From: an uncultured Bacteroidota bacterium | Lineage (GTDB): Bacteria > Bacteroidota > Bacteroidia > 2-12-FULL-35-15 | Assembly (NCBI GenBank): GCA_903847205.1 | Contig: CAINDA010000012.1 | Location: 1 to 64,000 of the forward strand | Direction: 5' to 3' | DNA length: 64,000 nt | In this document: positions 36,012 through 44,934 of the stretch, piece after piece | Layout of the letters: each line of letters begins with the position of its first letter | Numbering within the stretch: position 1 is the first letter of the stretch | Notes under the pieces: generated by a model | What the model saw: only the letters and a program-made list of their open reading frames with translations | What the model was told of the DNA's origin: nothing | Databases searched by the model: none | Position numbers and translations under genes: made by a program

Positions 36012-39000
36012 TTAAATCCGCATGCCGATTACAAGTATATCATCCACCTGCTCAAGATTTCCTTTCCAGCCAGCAATGGCAGCAGTAAGGAGCTGTTTCT
36101 GATCTTCCATAGATTTAAGATTTATGGAAATCAATAAGTTTTCGAGCTGTTTATATTTAAATTTTTTGCCTTTAGGTCCGCCGAACTGATCGGCATAACC
36201 ATCAGTATAGAAAAAAAGAACATCGCCTTTTTTTGCATCAATTGTATGAAGTGTAAATGAAACGCCTTTCTCGCCTTTTCCAATAGGCATTTTATCTGAA
36301 GGTAAAATTATAACAGCATTATCTCTTACAATTACCGGGGCATTGTTTGCAGCTGCGTAAGTTATTGTCACTTGTTCATTAGTATCAGAAGGTTTTACTA
36401 ATGACGAATGGCTGCTGGCAAATGCCTTTTTTTCGATACATACTAAAATACCATCCATGCCGTCCTGTGCACCATCTTGCGAAACGCTTTCTATTAAACG
36501 GTTTCGGACATAATTTAAAATTTCATTAGGCTGCTGTATATGTTTTTCTGTAATTGCTTCGTTCAAAAATGAAATATTCAGCAGGCTCATAAATGCGCCG
36601 GGAACACCGTGGCCTGTGGAATCGCAGACGGCAAGATAAAAATGTTCTGTTTTTTCATTGCTGCCGTCTGTCAGCCGGCTATCACCCTTTATTTTGGCAG
36701 CCCAGTAAAAATCGCCGCTTACAATATCTTTCGGCTGGAACAAAACAAAATGTTCATTTAAATTTTGCTTCAGTAAATTTTCATCAGCAAGCAGTGTATA
36801 TTGAATTCGTTTTGCATAATTAATTGAATCAACAATTTCTTTCTGCTTTTCTTCAATCACTTCTTTTTGTTCTACAACCTCTTTTGTTCTTTCAATTACT
36901 GTCTGCTCCAGTATTTCTTTTTCTTTTCTTAAGGATGCTGTGCGCCATCTGAAAAATAAAGCGATTGCAGATAATACTAGAAACAAATAAGTTAAATACA
37001 TCCACCAGGTACGGTACCAGGGGGGCAGTACTTTGAAAGTGAATGTAACAGGGGTGCTCCAGACACCATCAGGACTTTTAGCCTTCAGCTTGAAGGTGTA
37101 TGTGCCTTCATAGATATTCCCAAATACTGCGGCTGTTTTATCAGTAACAGGGCTCCAGCCGTGATCATAGCCTTCAAGCATATACTGATAACGGATCATG
37201 GAGGGGCGGGCTGTTTCAACTGCTAAAAAATCAAATGCGATATTGTTATGTGCAAAAGGAAGTACAAGATTTTTTGGCAGGGGACAAAAGCGGCTGATGC
37301 CGTCGAATTTTATATCACCGAATTTTTTACGCATCGCATCACACTGTGCTTCTGTTAAAGGGTGGCCATTGGATATCATTTCTTCATTGAGGACTGCAAG
37401 GGAATCAGATTCATTTATTGCTGTATTATTTGATTCTTTAGGTATGAGGCTGTACCAGCTTACATTCTCGCCTTGAATTTTCAAACTTTGTATAAATAAT
37501 GCCGGGGGGGCAGTACTTTTATGAACTGCTTTATAATCAAAGCGGACAAGCTTGTCACTTGTACCGGCCCATATTATTCCTTTTTTATCTAAAAACAGAG
37601 AACCTGTATTAATATCTTTCAGCGCGTAACCGTTATTATTATTGAAGTTTTCAAATTCGGCCCCATCTGTTCCTGAAGAAATTGAGTTCAGCTTTAAGCC
37701 TGATAAACCAAAGTTTGTTCCGAACCACATTATATTATTGAGTGTATCTTCCGCAATAGCGTACACCATATCATCAGCCAATCCCCGCGCGGAAGTAAGT
37801 GTTGTGAATGGTTTTGAAATGATGCTGTCTTTAGGAGAAGGCTTATACCGGCATACGCCGCCGCCTGAGGTGCCCAACCAGAGAGCTCCGGTTTTATCTT
37901 CTGCAATGCTTAAAATAATATTATTCGGCAGGCCCTGCGCTCTTGAATAATTTGTAAAAGAAATGCCGTCGAATTTACTAATGCCGTTCCCATTGGTTCC
38001 AAACCACATGTTTCCGCTTTTATCCTGAATGATGCACTTAATAGTATTATCTGCCAGGCCCTGCGCTTTGGAATAATTGGTAAAAGACTTACCGTCGAAT
38101 CTGCTTACGCCTCCGCCATAAGTACCGAACCAAAGATTTCCTTTTTTGTCTTCAGTAATACTCAAAACAGCATTGTGGGGCAGTCCCTGCGTCATGGTAT
38201 AATTAGTAAAAGATTTACCATCGTATTTGATTGCACCAAGGCTGCTTCCAAACCAAATGTTCCCATTTTTATCCTCTGCAACGCATCTTACCTGGGAAGT
38301 AATAGTTTTGAGATTAAAATTAGTGAATCCTCCTCCACCGCTTGGCTGGCCTCTGTTTTCAGCTTCGTGTCTGTTATATCTGCTGATACCGCCGGCGGTA
38401 GCAAACCAAAGATTTTCTTTTCTGTCTTCAATGATATTCCAAACCTTATTATAAATGAGGCCCTGGTCTGTTGCAAAACTTGTAAAAGATTTACCATCGT
38501 ATTTACACAGCCCTCCTCCCTGAGAGCCTCCTATCCATAGACTTCCGGCGGCATCTTCGGTAATACATGAAATGCCGTTATTTGCAAGGCCTTGAGCAGA
38601 AGCAAAATTTGTGAATAGAGAAACATTTGTTCTGTTATCCAGAGAATTTGTTCTATCATCTAATGACGGATTGTATCTGCTTATTCCGGCACCCGTTCCA
38701 AACCAGATATTTCCGCTTTTGTCTTCAGTGATACTCAAAACCATATCCTGCGGCAGACCTTGTAAATGGTTGAAATTACTAATTCCGGCTTGCCGCCGGG
38801 CAGTTGAATTATTTATAGTACATGCTTTAATATCAGGGCTGCATTTAAAGGCTCCTTCTCCAATAGTGCCGAACCAGATATTTCCTTTTCGGTCTTCCAT
38901 AATACTTGTAATACCATTTTGTATAAGCCCCTGGCCGGCTGGGAAATTAGTAAAAGAATTACCATCATATCTGCTCAGCCCGGCAGATGTCCCGAACCAG

Positions 39001-39794
39001 AGATTTCCTTTTTTATCTTTAATGCTTACGCCGACATCATTGCTTATTAATCCTTGGGCCTTTGTAATGCTAGTAAAACGAGCCCTTTTGCCTGCAGGCG
39101 ATTTTTCGTCAGTTTCTTTTTCTTCTGTTGGTGTATACTTACTTATTCCGCTGACTGTACAAAACCATAGATTGCCGCTGTTATCTTCAATAATGCTGAA
39201 AACGCGGTTGCTTAACAGCCCTTGATCAGTTGTGAAATTGCTAAAAGATTTCCCGTCGTATTTACTCACTCCGCCGCCATTAGTCCCGAACCATAAATTT
39301 CCGTTTTTATCTTCCATAATGCACCTGACTATATTATTGGAAAGGCCCTGTGCTGCCCTGAAAGTAGTGAAAGCGCTGCCATCGTATTTACTTACCCCCC
39401 CGCCGGAAGTGCCAAACCAGAGGTTACCCGTTCTGTCTTTATAGCCGCAGTTAATGGTGCTCTGGGCCAGTCCCTGTTCGGTATTGAAATTCTGCATAAA
39501 GGTATACCCCCCTGCTTCCCCTGCAAGAATAGGCCTTTCATCAGGTGCAGGAAATTGAAAAGGCTGGGGGCCGTTTTGTGTCTGGATAGTATAAAGCTTG
39601 CTGCCTTTTGCAGGAAGAATAATTATGTTCGGCTTAGGGCAGGTATCAATGAAAGTAACTGCGGGTTTTGAAGCTTTAATTATAACAGGGGGGCTGAAAG
39701 AATTTTCTTTTGGTGATCCTTCTTTCTTTTGTTTTGTTTCGCATGAGAGAAAGCTGAAGATTATTAAAAAGATAAGAAGGTGAATCCTGTTCAT
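36012..39794 (-). CDS. Two-component-type propeller sensor fused to SpoIIE phosphatase (copy 2)
   Basis: A 1260-residue membrane signalling protein. The N-terminus has a lipobox (SFLSC). Residues ~60-760 hold 14 Reg_prop blades (GNLWFGTxGGG ... KYDGKSFTNF ... QGL), enough for two seven-bladed propellers, followed by a Y_Y_Y domain (NIAFDFLAVE ... YQYMLEGYD ... GTYTFKLKAKSPDG). One membrane helix (~925-948), a coiled coil, then a PP2C/SpoIIE domain (SGDFYWA, CDSTGHGVPGAFMSLL, FYTDGYADQFGG, VDDILVIG) with the metal-binding Asp residues. In known hybrid two-component systems this sensor drives a histidine kinase; here a Ser/Thr phosphatase takes its place. It lies 19 bases downstream of a close paralogue. 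Its phosphoprotein target is not in the window. Confidence 0.92.
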   Translation of the reverse strand: MNRIHLLIFLIIFSFLSCETKQKKEGSPKENSFSPPVIIKASKPAVTFIDTCPKPNIIILPAKGSKLYTIQTQNGPQPFQFPAPDERPILAGEAGGYTFMQNFNTEQGLAQSTINCGYKDRTGNLWFGTSGGGVSKYDGSAFTTFRAAQGLSNNIVRCIMEDKNGNLWFGTNGGGVSKYDGKSFSNFTTDQGLLSNRVFSIIEDNSGNLWFCTVSGISKYTPTEEKETDEKSPAGKRARFTSITKAQGLISNDVGVSIKDKKGNLWFGTSAGLSRYDGNSFTNFPAGQGLIQNGITSIMEDRKGNIWFGTIGEGAFKCSPDIKACTINNSTARRQAGISNFNHLQGLPQDMVLSITEDKSGNIWFGTGAGISRYNPSLDDRTNSLDNRTNVSLFTNFASAQGLANNGISCITEDAAGSLWIGGSQGGGLCKYDGKSFTSFATDQGLIYNKVWNIIEDRKENLWFATAGGISRYNRHEAENRGQPSGGGGFTNFNLKTITSQVRCVAEDKNGNIWFGSSLGAIKYDGKSFTNYTMTQGLPHNAVLSITEDKKGNLWFGTYGGGVSRFDGKSFTNYSKAQGLADNTIKCIIQDKSGNMWFGTNGNGISKFDGISFTNYSRAQGLPNNIILSIAEDKTGALWLGTSGGGVCRYKPSPKDSIISKPFTTLTSARGLADDMVYAIAEDTLNNIMWFGTNFGLSGLKLNSISSGTDGAEFENFNNNNGYALKDINTGSLFLDKKGIIWAGTSDKLVRFDYKAVHKSTAPPALFIQSLKIQGENVSWYSLIPKESNNTAINESDSLAVLNEEMISNGHPLTEAQCDAMRKKFGDIKFDGISRFCPLPKNLVLPFAHNNIAFDFLAVETARPSMIRYQYMLEGYDHGWSPVTDKTAAVFGNIYEGTYTFKLKAKSPDGVWSTPVTFTFKVLPPWYRTWWMYLTYLFLVLSAIALFFRWRTASLRKEKEILEQTVIERTKEVVEQKEVIEEKQKEIVDSINYAKRIQYTLLADENLLKQNLNEHFVLFQPKDIVSGDFYWAAKIKGDSRLTDGSNEKTEHFYLAVCDSTGHGVPGAFMSLLNISFLNEAITEKHIQQPNEILNYVRNRLIESVSQDGAQDGMDGILVCIEKKAFASSHSSLVKPSDTNEQVTITYAAANNAPVIVRDNAVIILPSDKMPIGKGEKGVSFTLHTIDAKKGDVLFFYTDGYADQFGGPKGKKFKYKQLENLLISINLKSMEDQKQLLTAAIAGWKGNLEQVDDILVIGMRI

Positions 39795-39813
39795 GATATT
39801 ACTTTGTAAATTA

Positions 39814-42800
39814 TTAACCTATCCGCATACCGATTACAAGTATATCATCCACCTGTTCAAGATTTCCTTTCCAGCCTGCAAGGGCAGCAGTAAGGAGTTG
39901 TTTCTGCTCTTCCATTGATTTAAGATTTATGGAAATCAATAAGTTTTCCAATTGTTTGTATTTGAATTTTTTGCCTTTAGGCCCGCCGAACTGATCGGCA
40001 TAACCATCCGTATAAAAATAAATCAGGTCGTCTTTTTGGGCATCAATGGTATGAAGCGTAAATGAAGTTTCTTTTTCGCCTTTCCCTATCGGCATTTTAT
40101 CAGAAGGTAGAATTATAACAGCCTTATCTCTTACAATTACCGGGGCGTTATTCGCGGCGGCGTAAGTTATCGTCATTTGCTCATTGGCTGAGTAGTCATT
40201 AGTCATTTGTTCAGTGGTTGATTTGTCATTGGAGGCCATTGCTGCACTTTCTAATGACGAATGACTATTGACAAATGCCTTTTTCTCAATACACACTAAA
40301 ATACCGTCCATACCGTCTTGCGCGCCTTCCTGCGAAATGCTGTCTATTAAACGGCGGCGCACGTAATTTAAAATTTGATCGGGCTGTTGTATGTTTTTTT
40401 CTGTAATAGCTTCATTCAAAAAGGTAATATTCAGCAGGCTCATAAAAGCACCGGGCACACCATGCCCTGTGGAATCGCAGATGGCAAGATAAAAACGTTC
40501 TGTTTTTTCTTCACTGTCTGCCGCTTGTTTATTGGCTGCAATCTTTACTGCCCAATAAAAATCTCCGCTTACAATATCTTTGGGCTGCAGCAACACAAAA
40601 TATTCTTTTAAATTTTGCTGAAGTACTGTGTCATCCGCCAGCAGTGTGTACTGAATGCGTTTTGCATAATTAATTGAATCAACAATTTCTTTTTGTTTTT
40701 CTTCCAGCAATTCCTTTTTTTCTTCCACAAGCTCTTTCTGCTCCACAACTTCAGAGGTTCTTATTTTTACCATCTGCTCCAGCAGTTCTTTTTCTTTTCT
40801 TAATGATGCGGTGCGCCATCTGAAAAACAGGCCGATTGAAGCTAACCCGATAAACAAATAAGTGAGGTACATCCACCATGTGCGGTACCATGGCGGCAGC
40901 ACTTTAAATGTATAGGTGATAGGCTCAGACCATATACCATCAGGACTTTGAGCTTTTAATTTAAAAGTATAAGTGCCTTCATGTATATTCCCGAAAACTG
41001 CAGCGGAGGCGTCAGTGATGGCATTCCAATCATTATCATAGCCTTCTAAAATATACTGGTAACGGACATTGCGGGGCCTCGAGGGGTTGATGGCAGCAAA
41101 ATCAAAAGTAATATTGTTGTGATTAAAAGGCAGTACAAGGTTTTCAGGGACGGGGTAAAAACGGCGCACACTGTCGAATTTTACATCACTGAATTTTTTG
41201 CGCATATCATCACGCTGTGCTTCAGTTAAAGTGCGGCCGAAGGTGATAACTTCTTCGTTGAGGACCGGCGGCTTGGTAAGCGGGGCATTCGGAGATTTTA
41301 CAATTGCGTTTTTTTCTGAATCATCATCTATCAAATCGTACCAGCAGATTTTCTCCCCTTGTATTTTCAAAGCTTGTATAAATATCACAGGCGGCTCAGT
41401 ATTTTTGTGTACTGCTTTATAATCGAACCGAACTAATGTATTGCCGGCTCCAGCCCATATTATTCCTTTACTGTCGATAAATAATGCACCTGTATTTATA
41501 TCTCTAATAGGGTAACCGGTATTGTTGTTGAAATTTTCAAATTGAACTGCAGCGTCCTCAGAAGAAAGAGTGTTTAATTTTAAGCCGGACAATCCGGAGT
41601 TTGTTCCAAACCACAGTATGTTGTTCCTGGTGTCTTCAGCAATTGCGTATACAACGTCATTAGCGAGCCCCTGAGTTGTTGTATAGTTGATAAATGATTT
41701 GGAGCCGGGATGTTGCTCAGACGCTGGATCATATCTGCTGACACCGCCTCCGGAAGTGCCGAACCAAAGATTTCCGGCTTTATCCTTCAGGCAGCTTAAA
41801 ACAGTATTGCCGGCCAAACCTTGTGCAGTATTATAATTTGTAAATGATTCAGAACCTGTTCTGGATTTAGCTGAAGGATCAAATCTGCTGATTCCATTTC
41901 CATTGCAGCCAAACCAGATATTGCCGTTTTTATCTTCTGCGATACATTTAATAACGTTGTCGGCTAAGCCCTGAGTGGTTTTGTAATTTGTAAAAGATTT
42001 ACCATCGTATTTATAAACTCCGTTGCCATAAGTGCCGAACCAAAAATTGCCCTTTGAATCCTGGATAATGCTAATAACACCTTTGTTTAGGAGCCCCTGC
42101 ACCATTGCAAAAGTTTTCATTGATTTTCCGTCAAATTCCACAGCTCCAAAAGCACTGCCAAACCAAAGATTGCCGGTTTTGTCTTTAATAATGCTTCTCA
42201 CATTAGAGGTTATATAGCTGATGAAAATATTCGAAACGGATTTGCCGTCATATTTGCTCAGTCCTGAACCTACGCCAATCCAAATATTTCCGGTTGTATC
42301 TTCTGTGACGCACCAAACCTTACTGCCATTGAATCCTTGATCTGTGCCAAAAATTGTGAAAGCTTTGCCATCGTATTTATTCAGCCCGAAGCCGCCTGTG
42401 CCAAACCATAGATTACCGGTTTTGTCTTCGGTAATGCAGTAAACCTCATTATTTATCAGACCTTGTGCTGTAGTAAAATTGGTGAAAGATTTTATTAAGG
42501 GATTATATCTGCTAAGCCCAGAGGAGGTTCCAAACCAAATATTTTCATCGCTGTCAATAGCAATTGTGTGAATACTATTATGTGCAAGCCCCTGGCTGGT
42601 TGTAAAATTAGTAAAGCAGCAGCAGCCTGTTTTCTCCTTATCAGCAGGATTGTAGCTGCTTACCCCGCCTGAGGTGCCAAACCAAATATTGCCGCTTTTA
42701 TCTTCAATGATAGATCTAACCTCGTTAGAAGTAAGGCCATGAGCTGTTGTGAAATTGGTAAAAGATTCTGAACCTGTTCTGGCTTTACCCGAAGGATCAT

Positions 42801-43602
42801 ATCTGCTGATGCCATGATCGGTACCAAACCAAATATTTCCTGATTTATCTTCGAGCAGGCTTAAAACATAATTATTTACTAGTCCTTGTTCAGTTGTGTA
42901 ATTGATAAAGATATTTTCACCCTCTTTAATTATCCCAGCTGGATTGTATCTGCTTACACCGCCTTCTGTGCCAAACCATAAATTTCCTTTTTTATCTTCA
43001 ATGATACCAAAAACAAGATTACCGGCAAGCCCCTGCATTTTATTATAGTTAGTAAATTTGCTGCCATCATATTTACTCACTCCTCCGCCGTTAGTTCCAA
43101 ACCATAAATTTCCTGTTTTGTCCTGCGCAATGCTTTTAATAAGATTACCAGCCAAGCCTTGGGCGGTAGTAAAATTGGTAAATGATTTGCCATCATAACG
43201 GCTTACTCCTCCTCCATAAGTGCCAAACCAAAGGTTTCCGGTTTTGTCAGTTATACTGCAGGAAACAGAATTTAAAGCTAAGCCCTGCTCGGTATTAAAG
43301 CTTTGCATAAAAGTAAATCCTCCTGCTTCACCATTTATTAATGGATGAAATAGCGGGGGAGGAACTGTAATTGTTATAGAGCCGTCAACGGTTGGTATAT
43401 TAATATTGCTTGCTTTCTCCGTAATATTAATAACAAGCGGTTTCGGACAGGTGTCGAGGTTTGTAATAATAGGAGGAGATGCATTAACAGTAACAGGCGG
43501 ACTGAAAGAGTTTTCTTTTTTCTGTTCCCCATTCTTTTGCCGCTTTCCGCAGGACAAAAAACTAAGAGCAATTAGTAAGTGTAAAATAAAAAGCTTATAC
43601 AT
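39814..43602 (-). CDS. Two-component-type propeller sensor fused to SpoIIE phosphatase (copy 1)
   Basis: A 1262-residue paralogue of the next gene, with the same layout: lipobox (SFLSC), 14 Reg_prop blades, Y_Y_Y domain, one membrane helix (RTWWMYLTYLFIGLASIGLF), coiled coil and SpoIIE phosphatase. ATG 43602 is preferred over a TTG at 43623 because it opens the lipoprotein signal. The phosphatase halves are nearly identical (for example KFKYKQLENLLISINLKSME), while propeller blades differ more, as expected if ligand specificity diverged after tandem duplication. A low-complexity insert around residues ~1125-1145 (short repeats of STTEQM/SANEQM type) is absent from the other copy. First gene of a two-gene unit; no anti-sigma or STAS partner nearby. 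Confidence 0.92.
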   Translation of the reverse strand: MYKLFILHLLIALSFLSCGKRQKNGEQKKENSFSPPVTVNASPPIITNLDTCPKPLVINITEKASNINIPTVDGSITITVPPPLFHPLINGEAGGFTFMQSFNTEQGLALNSVSCSITDKTGNLWFGTYGGGVSRYDGKSFTNFTTAQGLAGNLIKSIAQDKTGNLWFGTNGGGVSKYDGSKFTNYNKMQGLAGNLVFGIIEDKKGNLWFGTEGGVSRYNPAGIIKEGENIFINYTTEQGLVNNYVLSLLEDKSGNIWFGTDHGISRYDPSGKARTGSESFTNFTTAHGLTSNEVRSIIEDKSGNIWFGTSGGVSSYNPADKEKTGCCCFTNFTTSQGLAHNSIHTIAIDSDENIWFGTSSGLSRYNPLIKSFTNFTTAQGLINNEVYCITEDKTGNLWFGTGGFGLNKYDGKAFTIFGTDQGFNGSKVWCVTEDTTGNIWIGVGSGLSKYDGKSVSNIFISYITSNVRSIIKDKTGNLWFGSAFGAVEFDGKSMKTFAMVQGLLNKGVISIIQDSKGNFWFGTYGNGVYKYDGKSFTNYKTTQGLADNVIKCIAEDKNGNIWFGCNGNGISRFDPSAKSRTGSESFTNYNTAQGLAGNTVLSCLKDKAGNLWFGTSGGGVSRYDPASEQHPGSKSFINYTTTQGLANDVVYAIAEDTRNNILWFGTNSGLSGLKLNTLSSEDAAVQFENFNNNTGYPIRDINTGALFIDSKGIIWAGAGNTLVRFDYKAVHKNTEPPVIFIQALKIQGEKICWYDLIDDDSEKNAIVKSPNAPLTKPPVLNEEVITFGRTLTEAQRDDMRKKFSDVKFDSVRRFYPVPENLVLPFNHNNITFDFAAINPSRPRNVRYQYILEGYDNDWNAITDASAAVFGNIHEGTYTFKLKAQSPDGIWSEPITYTFKVLPPWYRTWWMYLTYLFIGLASIGLFFRWRTASLRKEKELLEQMVKIRTSEVVEQKELVEEKKELLEEKQKEIVDSINYAKRIQYTLLADDTVLQQNLKEYFVLLQPKDIVSGDFYWAVKIAANKQAADSEEKTERFYLAICDSTGHGVPGAFMSLLNITFLNEAITEKNIQQPDQILNYVRRRLIDSISQEGAQDGMDGILVCIEKKAFVNSHSSLESAAMASNDKSTTEQMTNDYSANEQMTITYAAANNAPVIVRDKAVIILPSDKMPIGKGEKETSFTLHTIDAQKDDLIYFYTDGYADQFGGPKGKKFKYKQLENLLISINLKSMEEQKQLLTAALAGWKGNLEQVDDILVIGMRIG

Positions 43603-44234
43603 TGTTTTGGTGAATGGCTTCAATCCCCTGCCTGCTGGATGATAAACTTTCTGTGAAAAATCGGAATCGGCTGAACAGCTAAAGTAATGAAATTATATAT
43701 GATTGAATTTATTTTGTCCCTGAATCTATTCACAATAAAAATGCCCGCCCGAATTTATATCGGGCGGGCTTAAGTAAGTCCCCTCTGTTCTTCCCAAGGC
43801 TGGGGAGGCAAACACCGGTAAAACAAAAAATATACCAGGAGATTTTCTCTCATTGAGGAGGTTAAAATCGGTATCCCCTGCAGCAGACTCAGCTCAAATG
43901 AACCATCCTGAATTGTATCAGGATTATATACCATTATAAAATGATTATTGGCATTTTAAGAACTGTTGTAAAACTTAAATCTAATTCGCTTTTTAATCTT
44001 CGGTAGAAGTTTTCCTACGGCCCCGATCGCTCAGCTAGAAGCTGTTAAACAGCATTTCCTGATTTCCTTTTTTTCTTGCATGATGCAAAGATTTTTTTTC
44101 TTCTCTTCATTTAATGAATAATATCTATTTATTCAATAGTTTTACACAGGTTGTGCAGCAAGCACACTAAATTATGCGCTAAAAGGCGCATATTTGATTG
44201 TTGTGGGCAATATTCACTGAAAAACAAATAAAAT
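43603..44234. other. Intergenic region with several palindromes
   Basis: About 630 bases without a supported gene, between divergent genes. It holds a strong hairpin (43743-43769), a TTCCC...GGGGAGG stretch (about 43790-43808) like other GC-rich elements here, GCTGTT/AACAGC near 44040-44052, TTGCAT/ATGCAA near 44077-44089, and TATGCGC/GCGCATA at 44173-44192. The mixture suggests accumulated small repeats; promoters for both flanking genes must also lie here. Confidence 0.55.
43743..43769. repeat. GCCCGCCCGA hairpin
   Basis: Perfect 10-base arms (43743-43752 and 43760-43769) with a 7-base loop. On the minus strand it runs into ATTTTTATT, so it could stop minus-strand transcription, but no minus-strand gene lies directly to its right. 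A dispersed repeat is the likelier reading. Confidence 0.7.
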
Positions 44235-44867
44235 ATGAACATTAGTAAAGAACAGAACCAAGCAGTAAATGATATTGTAGAACTTATCGCATTGAAATTA
44301 GGAAATGAAAAAAGAGAGTTGAACATAGTGGATGCTATTTCTACTTGTGCTAGACTTGCTGGAAGTTTATTGTTTAGGTCTTTTGATTTTCAAATTAAGG
44401 ACGCCAAACCAGGAAGTGTAATGTTGTCCGAAAATGCAAATATAAAAGGTCCTGAATTGGTAAATATTACCCATGCTGTATTACAAAATTTCGGAATAAC
44501 AATTGACAATCAAAAAATGAATAGCAGTTCGGGAGAAGAAACTAAAATTAATTTTTTAGATGCAATTAATTTAGTGCAAAACCAAGCATTAGAAATTATG
44601 AACAAGTACAAATTATCATATGAACAATTAGCTCAGTCAACTGCAATTGCAACAGCATTTATTATACAACAAAGTCCAAATATACCTCCGGAAACAGGCT
44701 TTGGTAAGGCAATTTATCATTATATTGAAGGATCAAAGACTTATCCTCCCGATTTAATTAAACCAACATTTGGCGGTGAAACAAAAAATCAAACAAATGT
44801 GGATAACAAAAGAGAAGAAATCAAATCAAAAGAAAACAGCAGAAAACCTTGGTGGAAAATATGGTAA
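44235..44867 (+). CDS. Protein of unknown function, 210 residues
   Basis: I do not recognise this protein. It has no signal peptide or membrane segment. It appears mainly alpha-helical: an N-terminal helical region with a CARLAGSLLFRSF segment (~35-50), a helical middle with LVQNQALEIMNKYKLSYEQLAQSTAIATAFIIQQ (split here across ~118-150), then a polar, Lys/Glu-rich tail ending KPWWKIW. The ATG at 44235 is the first in frame. Its codon use is more AT-rich than that of the secreted proteins around it, and palindromes lie upstream, hinting at recent arrival. It precedes a T9SS cargo gene by 67 bases without obvious functional link. Confidence 0.7.
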   Translation: MNISKEQNQAVNDIVELIALKLGNEKRELNIVDAISTCARLAGSLLFRSFDFQIKDAKPGSVMLSENANIKGPELVNITHAVLQNFGITIDNQKMNSSSGEETKINFLDAINLVQNQALEIMNKYKLSYEQLAQSTAIATAFIIQQSPNIPPETGFGKAIYHYIEGSKTYPPDLIKPTFGGETKNQTNVDNKREEIKSKENSRKPWWKIW

Positions 44868-44934
44868 AAAAATACTGCCCACAACTCCTGCTAGTCCTAA
44901 TGAAACCAATCAACAACCAACAACCAACCCCAAC

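Noticed and set aside
38611-39225. 204-codon plus-strand frame antisense to the propeller region
   Set aside because: It mirrors a repetitive coding region with strong codon bias; similar shadow frames occur along both propeller genes.
43743-43769. Terminator for a neighbouring gene
   Set aside because: The hairpin lies upstream of both divergent flanking genes, so neither transcript would end there.
44770-44934. 55-codon upstream extension of the beta-helix protein
   Set aside because: It overlaps the preceding gene in another frame, is Lys/Gln-rich, and would bury a clean signal peptide starting at 44935.
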